A model generated the notes under the pieces. The model ran no database searches and was not told the origin of the DNA. It worked only from the letters and a program-made list of their open reading frames with translations. A stretch of DNA of 64,000 nucleotides. Origin: Pyrocephalus nanus. Taxonomy: Eukaryota; Chordata; Aves; Passeriformes; Tyrannidae. Every line of letters begins with the position of its first letter. Position 1 is the stretch's first letter. Location of the stretch: positions 29,618,977 to 29,682,976 of the forward strand of contig CM076259.1 in the NCBI GenBank assembly GCA_038380795.1, in the 5' to 3' direction. Positions 35,436 to 47,400 of the stretch are shown here, piece after piece. A program made the position numbers and the translations under genes.

Positions 35436-38400
35436 TGTATATCTGGAGTCCAGCTCAGCCTGAGCTCCTGGGATCCTATCACCATGGAGACTGAAAGTGA
35501 GCAGAACTCCAACTCCACCAGCGGGAGCTCCAGTTCTGGAGGAAGCACCCGTCCTCAGATATCACAGATGTCTCTCTATGAGCGACAGGCAGTACAGGTG
35601 AGACATGGTTATGTTCTGAGATGGCGGGTGCCTCAGTGGAAGGTGGTGGTGAGCTCTCTTGTGTTCCTCTGAGTTATGTGTCCAAGTGGGAGTGTGCTCA
35701 GAGGACTGTCATGTTTTCAGATTTAGAAATTCCTACACTAGGCCTGAGTTCTTATAGCCTGAGACTTCATGTTTTATAGGTTACTCCTTCAGTGTCCAGC
35801 CTCTTAGATTTAATCTGTACTGTGATCCAATAGATTGATTTTAGCCTACTGTTACAGAGCAAATCACTCAGTTTACCATCCCAGCCTATCTATACCCTCC
35901 ATATATGGGAAAACTTGTCTGCCTGTGTGACCACACACATCCCCAGATTCCTGGAGTTTATTAAGCTCTTGCAAGTGTCCTTCCTGCTGTCTTGAAATAC
36001 ACCTGTGATTCAGTCTATTACCAAATTTGTAACTGTACTATGGATTTTGAGGTGCTAACCTAGTGCATGCTTTTTTTCTTGTGGTCTAGGGATGTTCTCA
36101 TGGCTGTTACTTATTTCTTCATTGCTCTCTTCAATCATCCTTCAAGAACACACAAGTTTTGACATTGGTTTTCCTCTTTATCTAGGCCCTGCAGGCACTC
36201 CAGAGGCAGCCCAATGCAGCCCAGTACTTCCATCAGTTTATGCTCCAGCAGCAGTTTAACAGCGCCCAGCTTCACAGCCTGGCTGCTGTCCAGCAGGTGA
36301 GTTGCCAAGAGGCAGAAGGAGAAGAATTGGATCATTCCCTGGGGGAGATCCAGAAGTTATCTTCTTATGCAATGCCTTGTGCACTGAGGTCATCCTGATC
36401 CCCGATGAGACAACAAGTACTCTTGTTTAGAGTTAATACAAACAGCTAGTAAACGGGAAGCCTGATGCAAAGATTCATTTGTTTTTCAGGTACAGAGCAG
36501 GGGAAGGTAAAATTTGGCATCTCCATCAGGGAACTTGCACTTCAGAGGCCTATGACTACCCCCTGCACCTTCTTTAAATAAAAGATGGGTGGTTAAATCA
36601 GCCGTGAATGCAGTAGTGTTAAAAAACTGTATTAAAGGGAACAGTGGATTGTTACTTCTCTGAGAATGAACATGTTTGTGTTTGAGTGAAATTTCAGGTG
36701 GTATCCGATGAATATTTTGTCTTGAAACTTAGTAGCTCGTTTTCTTTAACAGATGAGGTGGATCATGTCCAGCCAGAAGGCTTTCTTTTTAATTGAGGCA
36801 TATACAGATCAATATGAATCAAGATATTTTATTATGTATAACTATTGAATGTTTTTTTTCTGTATCAACTTTTCTCACCTACCAGACTTTATTATCAGTT
36901 GAGGATGGATTATGTGTGATGTGAATACAGTTACGTTTGTGTAACAGTATCTCAGTAGCTGAACTCCTTGACATTTAGTCCAGGATGTAGTTGTTTATAA
37001 AATACCTACTGTAGTCTTGTACTATTGAAGGAATAGAATCCTCTTGTCACTTTTGCACAAATCTTAGTTATAAAATTAACTAAAACTCATACAGGGGAAT
37101 TCCCATAGGATCAGAGAGGGGGAAATAAAAAACCCAGTATCTATATTTCTCCACAAACCATATGTGCTGTAATCTGAAATTTGTTACTAGGAGTGCTATC
37201 ACTGCATTGCTACTAAACTGCCTGGTTAGCCCAGGAAATTGCTAATACTGCAGGGAACATCTGGATGTTAACAGTGGGTTTCATTATCAGGGTGAGAGTT
37301 GCAGTGTGTAGTATGACAAGCTAGGGACCAGTAGGGTGTGTACCCCTGGGTGGAAGGACTGGAGGTCATTCTCTGTCAGGCTAAGGGACTGGGTGTTCTG
37401 ACAAAGCCAAGTAATTGGGCTGGATTGAAAAGTTTGTTCCAAGCACTCATTTCTCTGTCAATCTTTCTTTCAGGCTACAATTGCAGCCAGTAGACAGGCC
37501 AGCTCCCCCAACACTAGCACCTCTCAACAGACCACCACCACCCAGGCTTCTGTAAGTAAAACTGCTCCCTCATACATATATTGAAACCTCCCTATTACTC
37601 CCCATGTTGTTTTTTCTTCTCTTTGTATTTAAGGATGGCAGTCAGCCACACAGCTTCTAAGAATGCTGGGAATCCACAAGATGCAGACAACTTTGAGGAT
37701 TTGGGGTGCTGTCATTATTGGTGGGGGTTAAGGAGACCAGATAAGGTTTCTGGCTGGGAGAGGCCTCTTAGCTGGAAAAGTAGACATGGATCTCTCTTTG
37801 CTGAGGCTTTGGGTATATGTTGTCATGTATTAGAAAAGGGTCAGGACTCTGGAGAAGGAGTCATGGCAGCTTGAGAGGGAATCTCCTTTTGTCTTGGGCA
37901 GAACAGTAGTTTGTTGAATGAGAGGATGTCTATTTTGTAGTGAGTATTGAGGAGGCTGGATTTGTTTGGAGAGTAGATGAGTGGGTAGGGTAGAGAAGAT
38001 TTTGTGAGTTTTCTACCTTTACTCAAGAGGCTGAAGAAAACGATGTAATTTTTTTTGGATCTCTTATTGCAGTTGCATGCTAACAGTGATACTCAAGCTC
38101 AGCATACAAATGAGGTTAGTATCTAGGGCTTTGGCTAGTTTAGATTGCATAGCCTCTAAGACAAGAACCTTCTTCTTCTTGGTCCCCTGTGGGATACAGG
38201 AAAAGAACTGTAAAATGTCTGTTCTGGCTATACCCCACTAAGTGAATTTGTACTTATTTCTTGGTCTCTGTGTCTTCATATATGATTTTGAACTTTTTTT
38301 CTGTTCTAAGATCAACCTAGCCACCACATCAGCTGCCCAGCTGATCAGTCGGTCACAGAGTGTGAGTTCCCCCAGCGCCACAACCCTGACACAGTCTGTG

Positions 38401-41400
38401 CTCCTTGGGAATACCACCTCTCCGCCTCTCAACCAGTCACAGGCCCAGATGTATCTTCGGGTAAGAGATGTGCATGCAAAATGTGTCCTGACCATTAAAC
38501 CCTCTTACTGCCCGCTTCAGTGTCTCACTGCTTGGGATTGCCATCACCTATGGACTAAGTCTAACTTTATGGATGTTGCAGTATATTTTAAAATTGTGTG
38601 GAGAAGCTCTTGTCCCTGAAACCACAAGTTTGACTCTGGGCTCTGCCTTTGAGAGTAGATGAGCTTTGTATTGTGTGACTCAGGTGAGAATGTTAGCAAA
38701 TGTGCGTCTCTGCTCTGCATAGATGTTAAAGATCCCATAGCACTTCTTACTAGAGTGTAAATGTGAAATGTATGTCCTGGACTTGAATATAGCTCACAGA
38801 AATAAAACTACTCTTCAGTGCTGGAACAGATATATGGTAAATTACTCTTCTACTGTTGTGATGCTCAGGGATGTAAGTTTAGAAACATAAATTAATGTGA
38901 ACAAATAGTAATTGTTTTAATGGCTTTAAAGTTCAGCTAAATAGAAAACACTAGGGTTGACTATATAGTTAGTCTGGGGCTTGGTTACCTACTTAAAAAG
39001 TCAACTGTGATTCAATTAACTTCAGATACAGATTGTAATCTCCATCTTCTCAAGCAGCCCTGATCTAGGATGTATGTCTTTTATCACCATTTCCCTACCA
39101 GTCCCTGATATACATCTGAAAATTCAATGATACCCCAGTTTTTTAGCCAGCCTCAGGCAGTCTGTGGGAGTTGGCCCAGGCCCATGTTTGATAGAGGAGT
39201 GCTTGTTTCCATGAGGAAACTGTTCCCAGTTTCCTGCTCCTGAGGGTTAGGTTCAGAGTTACAGTGCAAGGAGGGTTGCTGATTTTGCAGTGTGTGACAT
39301 TGCAGCCCAGTGTTGCTTTGTAATCTGTTTGCTTGTGGTTCGTTGTCTGTCTTTTTCTCTTTCCCTCCATTCCTTTCATTCCACATCACCTGATCCTCGA
39401 CAGCCACAGCTGGGGAACCTGTTGCAGGTAAACCGGACCCTGGGCCGCAATGTGCCTCTTGCCTCCCAACTCATCCTCATGCCCAACGGGGCTGTGGCTG
39501 CTGTCCAGCAGGAGGTACCACCCACTCAGTCTCCTGGGGTCCATGCAGACACAGACCAGGTCAGTGACACCCCCTCACAGAGTCCCCCCTCCCCCTGCTT
39601 TCTGTCACCCCACACTCTGGTCTTTGTCTTAAACTGTCCCTGTAAGGCAGATCATCTCTGTTTTATCCCCATGTGGGAATAATTTCTGCTGAAAATTTCT
39701 GATGTGAGCCACTAGCTGGATCAATCCCATCTTCACAGTTTCATGACTGTGCTTATGCAAAAAGAACTGTTGAGTTCTGTGTCCAATTTTCAGTCACTCT
39801 TCAGTTTAGTGTCTTTGCCAGAGGTAGTATTCCTTCACCCAGCTGATTTTTTCTTGTAAAGATGCCAAAGACTGAACAGGCCACAAGGTCTTAGCTCCTA
39901 CATTCATCTGTAAGTAATTCTCTGGGTCAGGGAACTGCCATGGCTTTTTATTTACCTTGCCCTATCCCAGTCATTCTTTGGGATTTCTAGTTATTTCATA
40001 TTTTTCTTGTCTGGAGCACTTTCTTTGAAGAAAAGTCAGCCATGATCAAACTCTGAAGATAACATTACATTTGGGGGTGGAGTCACTACAGAGCCTAAAG
40101 AGTTACTACTGCTTTTAGAGCCATACTGAACTGGGTCCTACCAGTGCAAAGGTATGGCAGGCAGGTCTGAAGGCTGTAACATGCCTCGGAGAAAGATGGT
40201 ATCCTCAAATCCTGTTCACAAAGTGCCATGAGATCTTTAATTTCCATCAGAGATGGAGCAGGAGGGAATTGAGGATAATGTGCTTCCTGGGGCGGGTCAT
40301 GCCCGAGCTTTGCCCTGCAGTATTAGCCAGCTCTTTATGTGAGACTTGAGGCATCAACCTAGCCTGCATGTCAGTAGAGTGTGTTGCTCAAACTCCCAGC
40401 AAGTAATGTGTATAAAGCAAATGGACTCTGTTTTGTATGTGCCTTTCTAGGTGCAGAACTTGGCTGTGAGGAGCCAGCAGACCTCCACCACTAACACCCA
40501 GCTCCAAGGCTCTGCTCAGAAGGCAGCTCTGCCAGGGAGCTCCCAGACTTCGGGCTTACCGCAGGCCACCAGCACAGGCCAGACCGTGGCAGTGGCTCAG
40601 GCCTCCTCTGGCACTGCAGGCCAATCCCTCAACCTAAGCCAGGGAGCAACAGGCAGCAATGGTGTCTCCGGGGGTGTAGTGGCAAGTGGTGGGAGCCAGA
40701 CCTCAATGGGACTGAGCCAGACCTCCTCGGCAGGTGCTGCTGGCAGTTGCCAAAGGAAGGGCACAGGGGTGGTTCAGCCATTACCGGTAGCGGCCGCCCA
40801 GGCTGTGACTGTCAGCCAGGGAAGCCAGACAGAGACAGAGAATGCAGCCACAAAGAAGGGCGAAACAGACAGCAGCGGACAGCAAACGGTGGGCATGAAC
40901 CTGACCAGGACTGCTACACCAGCACCCAGCCAGACCTTGATTAGCTCAGGTAAGTGCACACCTGCATTTTCTCTTTGAGACCATTGGGCTTTCACAAGAA
41001 TGACATTTGAAAACCCTGATGGTGAAAGGTTTTCCCACACACCTCCCAGCTTCTGGGCTCCCAGAAGCCTCTTGTCTCAAGGGGTTATCCCTCCCTATTA
41101 GCATGAGAAGTTGATTTAGTCCCTTTTGTCCTCTGCCAGTAAGCTGACAGTCATTTTAGAGCCTCATGTCTCAAACCGATGCACTGGCTGCCTGCTTTGC
41201 TTTTGTTGTTCCCAGCTGCACTGTTACTAACTTTTCTGCTCTGTTTTTTCTCACTCTGTGTTTGTGTAGCAACGTATACGCAGATCCAGCCACACTCACT
41301 GATCCAGCAGCAGCAGCAGATCCATCTGCAGAAGCAAGTGGTGATCCAGCAGCAGATAGCCATTCATCACCAGCAGCAGTTCCAGCACCGCCAGTCCCAG

Positions 41401-44400
41401 CTCCTCCACACAGCCACTCATCTTCAACTGGCCCAACAGCAGCAACAGCAGCAAGCAGCATCCCTGACCCAACAGCAGCAGCAAGCTCAGCCTCCGCAGC
41501 AGCAGGCTCCACCTCAAAACCAGCAGCAGGCTCAGACCCTTGTGGTGCAGCCTATGTTGCAGTCCCAACCCCAGCATTTGCAGCTCCAGCAGGACAGTCC
41601 TTGCCAGCCAGCCACAAAGTCACCTGTTCCAATTCAGTCAAAATCTCTGGTCACCCCCATCAAACCACCTCAGCTTGGGCCTGCCAAAATGTCAGCAACA
41701 CAGCAGGCTCCACCACACATCCCAGTGCAGGTAGTGGGAACTCGGCAGCAGGGCTCAGGCCAAGCCCAAGCGCTGGGTTTGGCTCAGATTGCTGCAGCAG
41801 TGCCGACATCCCGGGGAATGCCAGCTGTAGTCCAGCCTGTTTCCCAAACCCATGCTGCTTCCCCATCATCATCTTCAGCTCCAGCATCCTCACAGGAAGC
41901 TCCCCCTCTCACCACAGGGGTGAATTTGGCACAAGTTCAAGGCACAGCCCACATGGTGAAGAGCCCAGCTTCCTCTCCAGTTGTGGCTCAGATGCCAGCA
42001 GCATTCTACATGCAGTCTGTCCAGTTGCCAGTAAGTGATACCATTGAGAAGGAGAATAGCATATGGATTCTCTTTGTTCATACCTAGGACACCAATCGCA
42101 GTCCAGGCCCAGGTCAGTGGGATGGGATGGGCAAGGGGTTTGGGGAAAGGGATGTGGAGACTTTTTTGCTCTCAAAAACACTAATTCCAATCCAACCCCT
42201 GGGGTTACTGACTACAAGCATTTCTCTTCCACATTATCATTCAAAGGCTTGCCCCCAAAATGGGACAGGTGTCCACATCGCATACCAAATATCAGATGTG
42301 GCGTGGGTTGACCTTGGCTGACTGCTGGGTGACCACCAAGTTGATGCTCTATCACTCCTCATTCACAACAGAACATGAGGAGAAAAGTACAATGATAAGC
42401 TTGTGGGTTGAGATAAGGACATGGAAATCACTTGCCAATTACCACCACTGGTAAAACAAACTCAGTTTAGGGAAATTAATTTACTGCCAATTAATCAGTG
42501 TAGGGTAACTGGAAATAAGAACAAATCTAAAAAATACCTGCTCCCTTCTTCACAGGCTCAGGCTTCATTCTTGACTCTTCTGCCTCCTCCCTGTGAGCAG
42601 TGCAGGAGGAGAGGAAATACGGGTTATGGTCAGTTGTTAAGGTTTTGTCTTTTCCCCATGCTTTTCCCTTGCTGTAGCATGGGATGCCTCCCATGGGATA
42701 CAGTCCTTCACAAACTTCTCCAATGTGGGCCTTTCTCACAGGCTTCGGTTTTTCATGAACTGCTCCAGTGTGAGTTCTTTTGGGTCACAGACCGCTTGGT
42801 GTATGGTGGCAGCCACTGCCTCTAGGCCTCAGAGGATCTCCTAGCAACAGGCTGTGCAGAGGAAAACAAAGATGGTTCATGTTCCACAAGCCTTGTTTGT
42901 GCTGTTGTGAATTGTCTGATTAGGACCAGCCTAAATCCCTGGGACAACAGCACTTTGCGAGCTCAGATCATAGAATCATAAATGATTTGAGTTGGAAAGG
43001 ACCTTAAAGATCATCTAGTTCCAACCCCGCTCCTGTGGCAGGGACACAGGTTGATAAGCCAGGTTGCTCAGAGCTTCATACAGCCTGGCCTTGAACAGCT
43101 CCTTAGCCAGTTTCTGAGATTGTTTCCAGACTCTGCTTCTTCAGGAAGGTGTCACAGGATTTGTCTCATATTTAGAGTGGGGGCAATTCTGCTCACAGGG
43201 AACGTGTGTCCCCTGCTCTTTCACTCTCTTTGCTGAAACTGATCTGATTTAGCCAAAAGCCTGTTTGGAAATGAATGCTATTCCAATTTCATTCTTCCTG
43301 GAACAATCCTTTGAGGTTCACATATTGACTTGATATTGTATCAATGTATCAACATGAATTGGGACACCAGACACCAGGTCTGTGGTATGGTAGTGAGTAT
43401 TCTCAAGCTTTGTTCCTTGCTACGCAAATGCTCCTGAGTAGAGGTATGTACTGTGAAGGAGTTAGAAGCATCTCCAGAAGGAACCCAGCTGGAAATCAAG
43501 TATGATGGAGCAGGATACTTTTTTTTTTTTTTTTTTTTTTTGCCTTTGATCTGTCGTGTTCTTTGCTTTGGAGCTCTTCAAACTGCTTACGTGTTCCTCT
43601 TTATTCATGCAGGGCAAATCTCAGACCTTAGCAGTAAAGCGCAAAGCAGAGTCAGAGGAGGAGAAGGAGGAGTCGCCCAGTGTCACTGCACTCTTGCCTG
43701 CCAGGTCCTCTCCTGTAACAGACAGCCCCAAAAACACAGAGGAGAAGAGTGGCCTTGGAGGTGAGGTACAAAGGAGAGCCCCTCTTGTGTGTGCTAATGA
43801 TCTGATCTTGTATTCCACTTGAAGTAAGTGGAGCAAAGGGAACTGACTCTTGTGCTGTTAACTTTCCAGATAATTCTGACACTGCTGCCATTGCAGCCCC
43901 AAATACCACGTCAAGTGAAGGAGCCTCAGTTCCCCCCACCTCTGCTTCCACCCCAAACCTGGCAATGGTGTCACGTCAGATGGGAGACTCCAAACCCCCA
44001 CAAGCCATCGTCAAGCCCCAGATCCTCACACACATCATTGAAGGCTTTGTCATCCAGGAAGGAGCAGAGCCCTTTCCAGTAGGGATATTTTGGTTTGGGG
44101 GAGGGAGCTGTAGAAGCTTCTTGGGAGGATGGTGGGCTTCCGTCTTTGCATAGGAATATCTTTCCCCATATTTCAACTGAGCATTTCTAGCCTGAGATGC
44201 AGACAGTGAAGGGGAAGGGAACAGAGGGAGGTTCATGAATGAATCAAGGCATTGAGAGGTGTCATTAAAGAGAACGAGTTGGAAGGAGTAAAACAAGTAT
44301 TACAGCAACTGTTTACTCCAGTAGTCCCCAAAGCAATAATTTATGCAGGAATTATAAGGAGGTTCTTCTTTCTGATTTTTAGTGAGGGAAAGATGCATTT

Positions 44401-47400
44401 TGAACAGGCAGTGAGTAAAGTTGAAGAAATAAGGGGAAATGCAGTTACATGGAATTGCGGGCTATTAAAGGCAGATAGTGTTTGGGGATCTTTGAATGAA
44501 TGGCCAAGCCTCTGAGTCAGAAAGGGACTGATGACTTTGTTCAGCATGTCTCCTTCCATATTAGGCAGAGAGATCTTCTGAGCTGAATTTTGAACTGCAT
44601 CTACTTTGCAGAGGGTAGTGAACACAGAGAATCCTTTACTATTGCGTCCAACTCATTCTCTTCCTATCTAGGTGGGTTGTTCTCAGCTGCTGAAGGAATC
44701 TGAGAAACCACTGCAGGGAGACGCTCCTTCTGGCCAGAATGAAAACCTGTCCAGCAATTCCCTGGGAGGGGACAGTACTTCCATGGGTGAGTTTTAGCAC
44801 CAGGAGGTCTAGCTAGCATTACTGAAAGTTTCCGCTCTCTGATACTGTTTATTAACTTTATAGGCTTGTATCTCCTCCTGCTAACTCTTAGAAACTCAAG
44901 CTATGGACCCAGAATCTCCCTGTCTTGAGTGCCAGAAGACAATATTTTTTGTTGCTGTTAATATGACCTAACACATCCCATGCCAGTAGTAAGCAGGAGA
45001 ATCTGAACTGTACCTGTTTCTAATGACTGTGAAGGATGTATGGACAGAGCAGAGTGTGCAGCTATGGAGATTTCCCCCACAGCCTTGTAGGGTGTGAGGG
45101 ATATGCTGTTTTTCACTTGTTCCATTAAATGGTACTGACAAGGAGAAAAAGCCTGCTCTGTTCAATATCCTGAAGTTCTAATTAGTGGAGCTTCTGCCTC
45201 TTTTCCCAGCTTCCTTCCCAAGCTAAGTACTTACTAGATTCAATAGAAAATAGTGCTTGGAATCAGTCTCTTGAGAAGAAGAGCATTGGAATGGAGGATC
45301 ATTATGTGTGTGATCTGCTTCAGTTCAGATCATCAGCTAGTGTGTATCTCTGTATCTCTCTAGAGCTTGACAAGAAGGCAAACTTGTTGAAGTGTGAATA
45401 TTGTGGGAAGTACGCCCCAGCAACCCAGTTCCGTGGCTCCAAGAGGTTTTGTTCCATGACCTGTGCTAAAAGGTAATAATAGCAAGACGTAATTTTCCTT
45501 ATCTCTGACTGTGCATTTTCTGAAACTGGGCATGTGCCCCTTATCCAAGTAGTTTACAACACTTTAGTACATCTGAATCTCCCTCCATGGGATGTATGGG
45601 CCACAGAGATCCTTTAGGACTCTAAAAGATTTGTAAATGCTTCTAGGTCCAGAGAGGTGGATGTTGTGTTTAAACAGAATTTCTAGCTTGCTCAGAAAAT
45701 GAAGTGGGAAGGGGGAAGTTCTGGGACTGCAAAGAACCTCTCTTCAGTGAAATGTACATTTGACTGACTAAATAAATCCATACTGGTTGTTGTCTGATAC
45801 ACTGGTACTAGACAAAGACACAAGGGAGAATTTGGGAAAAAAATGGGGAGAAGTTAGACTAGTCATTGCTGCCTCCTGTTGATAGCAGAGTGCTTGTTAT
45901 GGGTCTTTTTTCCCTTAGGGGAATGACTTAATTGACCCTTCAGATGTTAGATCAAGACTCTGGTGTCCAAATATTGCTTGTGTCAGAAGTCTGGACTGGT
46001 TCCTTCCAAGGGGAAGTCTTAAAAGGAGGAGGATCAGAACTTGATGGTAAAGAGGAGTTTTATCCCCATCTAGAGCAAGGAGAAGTATTAGGTTTAGATA
46101 GTTGCTCTTTCTTAACTGCTGCTCTGCTTCTGCTTATTTGAGGTACAATGTCAGCTGCAGCCATCAGTTTCGGCTGCAGAGAAAGAAAATGAAGGAATTC
46201 CAGGAAGCTAACTATGCTCGTGTGCGCCGACGGGGACCACGGCGCAGCAGCTCCGAAATTGCTCGAACAAAGATCCAGGGCAAGCGCCACAGGGTAAGGA
46301 CATTGTCCTGTCAGGGCAGGTCTGTGTAAAATTTGTTATTGCTGGATGTACCACTTTGTCACAGTGGATGCAGTCATACAGAATATGCTGAGTGCACATT
46401 GACACACTTGTTACACAAGGCGCAGCGAGCTGTTCCAGTCATTCATTGACTGCAGAAAAGTGGATTCGTGTTTGTACTTGTTCTGTTCACTTCGTGTTCA
46501 CTCCTGTGTGTGTCTCGAAGGTCTCAGTGAATGAGATCAGCTGGCAGCCTTGGTAGAAAACAATCCACTTTGATTAGCAGTCTTTCACATGAATGACTTA
46601 AATTGGATTATAGAAGAATCAAATGAGCTTCAGTGCTGATGTGAGGAAGAGAGGGAGCTCTTGGGTCAGCTGCCTGTGGACCAGCAGCCTGAGACAGTTG
46701 TTCCAGACTACTGGGACAACTTCTGCTGGTCCCAGTGTCTTATTTTGCAGCTAATAATTTTGAATTTCTTACAAAACACCTTTTATTTTCTTTCCCATGG
46801 GCTTGTAGGGTCAGGAGGACTCAAGTCGAGGCTCTGATAACTCCAGCTATGATGAAGCCTTGTCCCCTACATCTCCAGGACCCTTGTCAGTAAGAGCCAG
46901 TCATGGAGAGAGGGACCTGGCAAACTCTAGTATGGCCCCACCTACCCCAGATCTCCATGGCATCAACCCAGTCTTCCTGTCCAGCAATCCTAGTCGTTGG
47001 AGTGTGGAGGAAGTGTACGAGTTCATTGCATCACTGCAAGGTGAAGTTAAGATCCTCTCCTGCACTCCTGTGATCCAGTAGCATGGCGAGATACATTGGC
47101 TCTCTTTCTGGAAAGAAAATAGTGTCAGTGCTGCCTAGTGCTCCTGCATGTTTCTGAATTGGAGTAGGTCACGGATTCTCAAGATGCATTTCTCAAGTAT
47201 CCTATGTGCTCAGGGAGATGGAGGACTAAAGTGGGGAGGGGGGTTGGTTGGATTCCTAGCTTGCCTCTGTACCTGCCAGAGGTGCAGCGAGTTAGGAGCA
47301 GGTGAGTGCCCAAAGCATGTATGCTTCTCACTATTTTTTTTTTTTTGTTGTTTGTTTCACAGGGTGCCAGGAGATTGCTGAGGAGTTTCGGGCACAGGAA

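Noticed and set aside
41166..42038. Plus-strand 290-codon Ala/Ser/Pro-rich frame and minus-strand Leu- or Ala-rich frames
   Set aside because: They are shadows of the CAG/CAA-rich PHC1 exon: shifted CAG repeats read as Ser or Ala, and reversed ones as Leu, Cys or Ala. The Gln frame alone matches PHC1.
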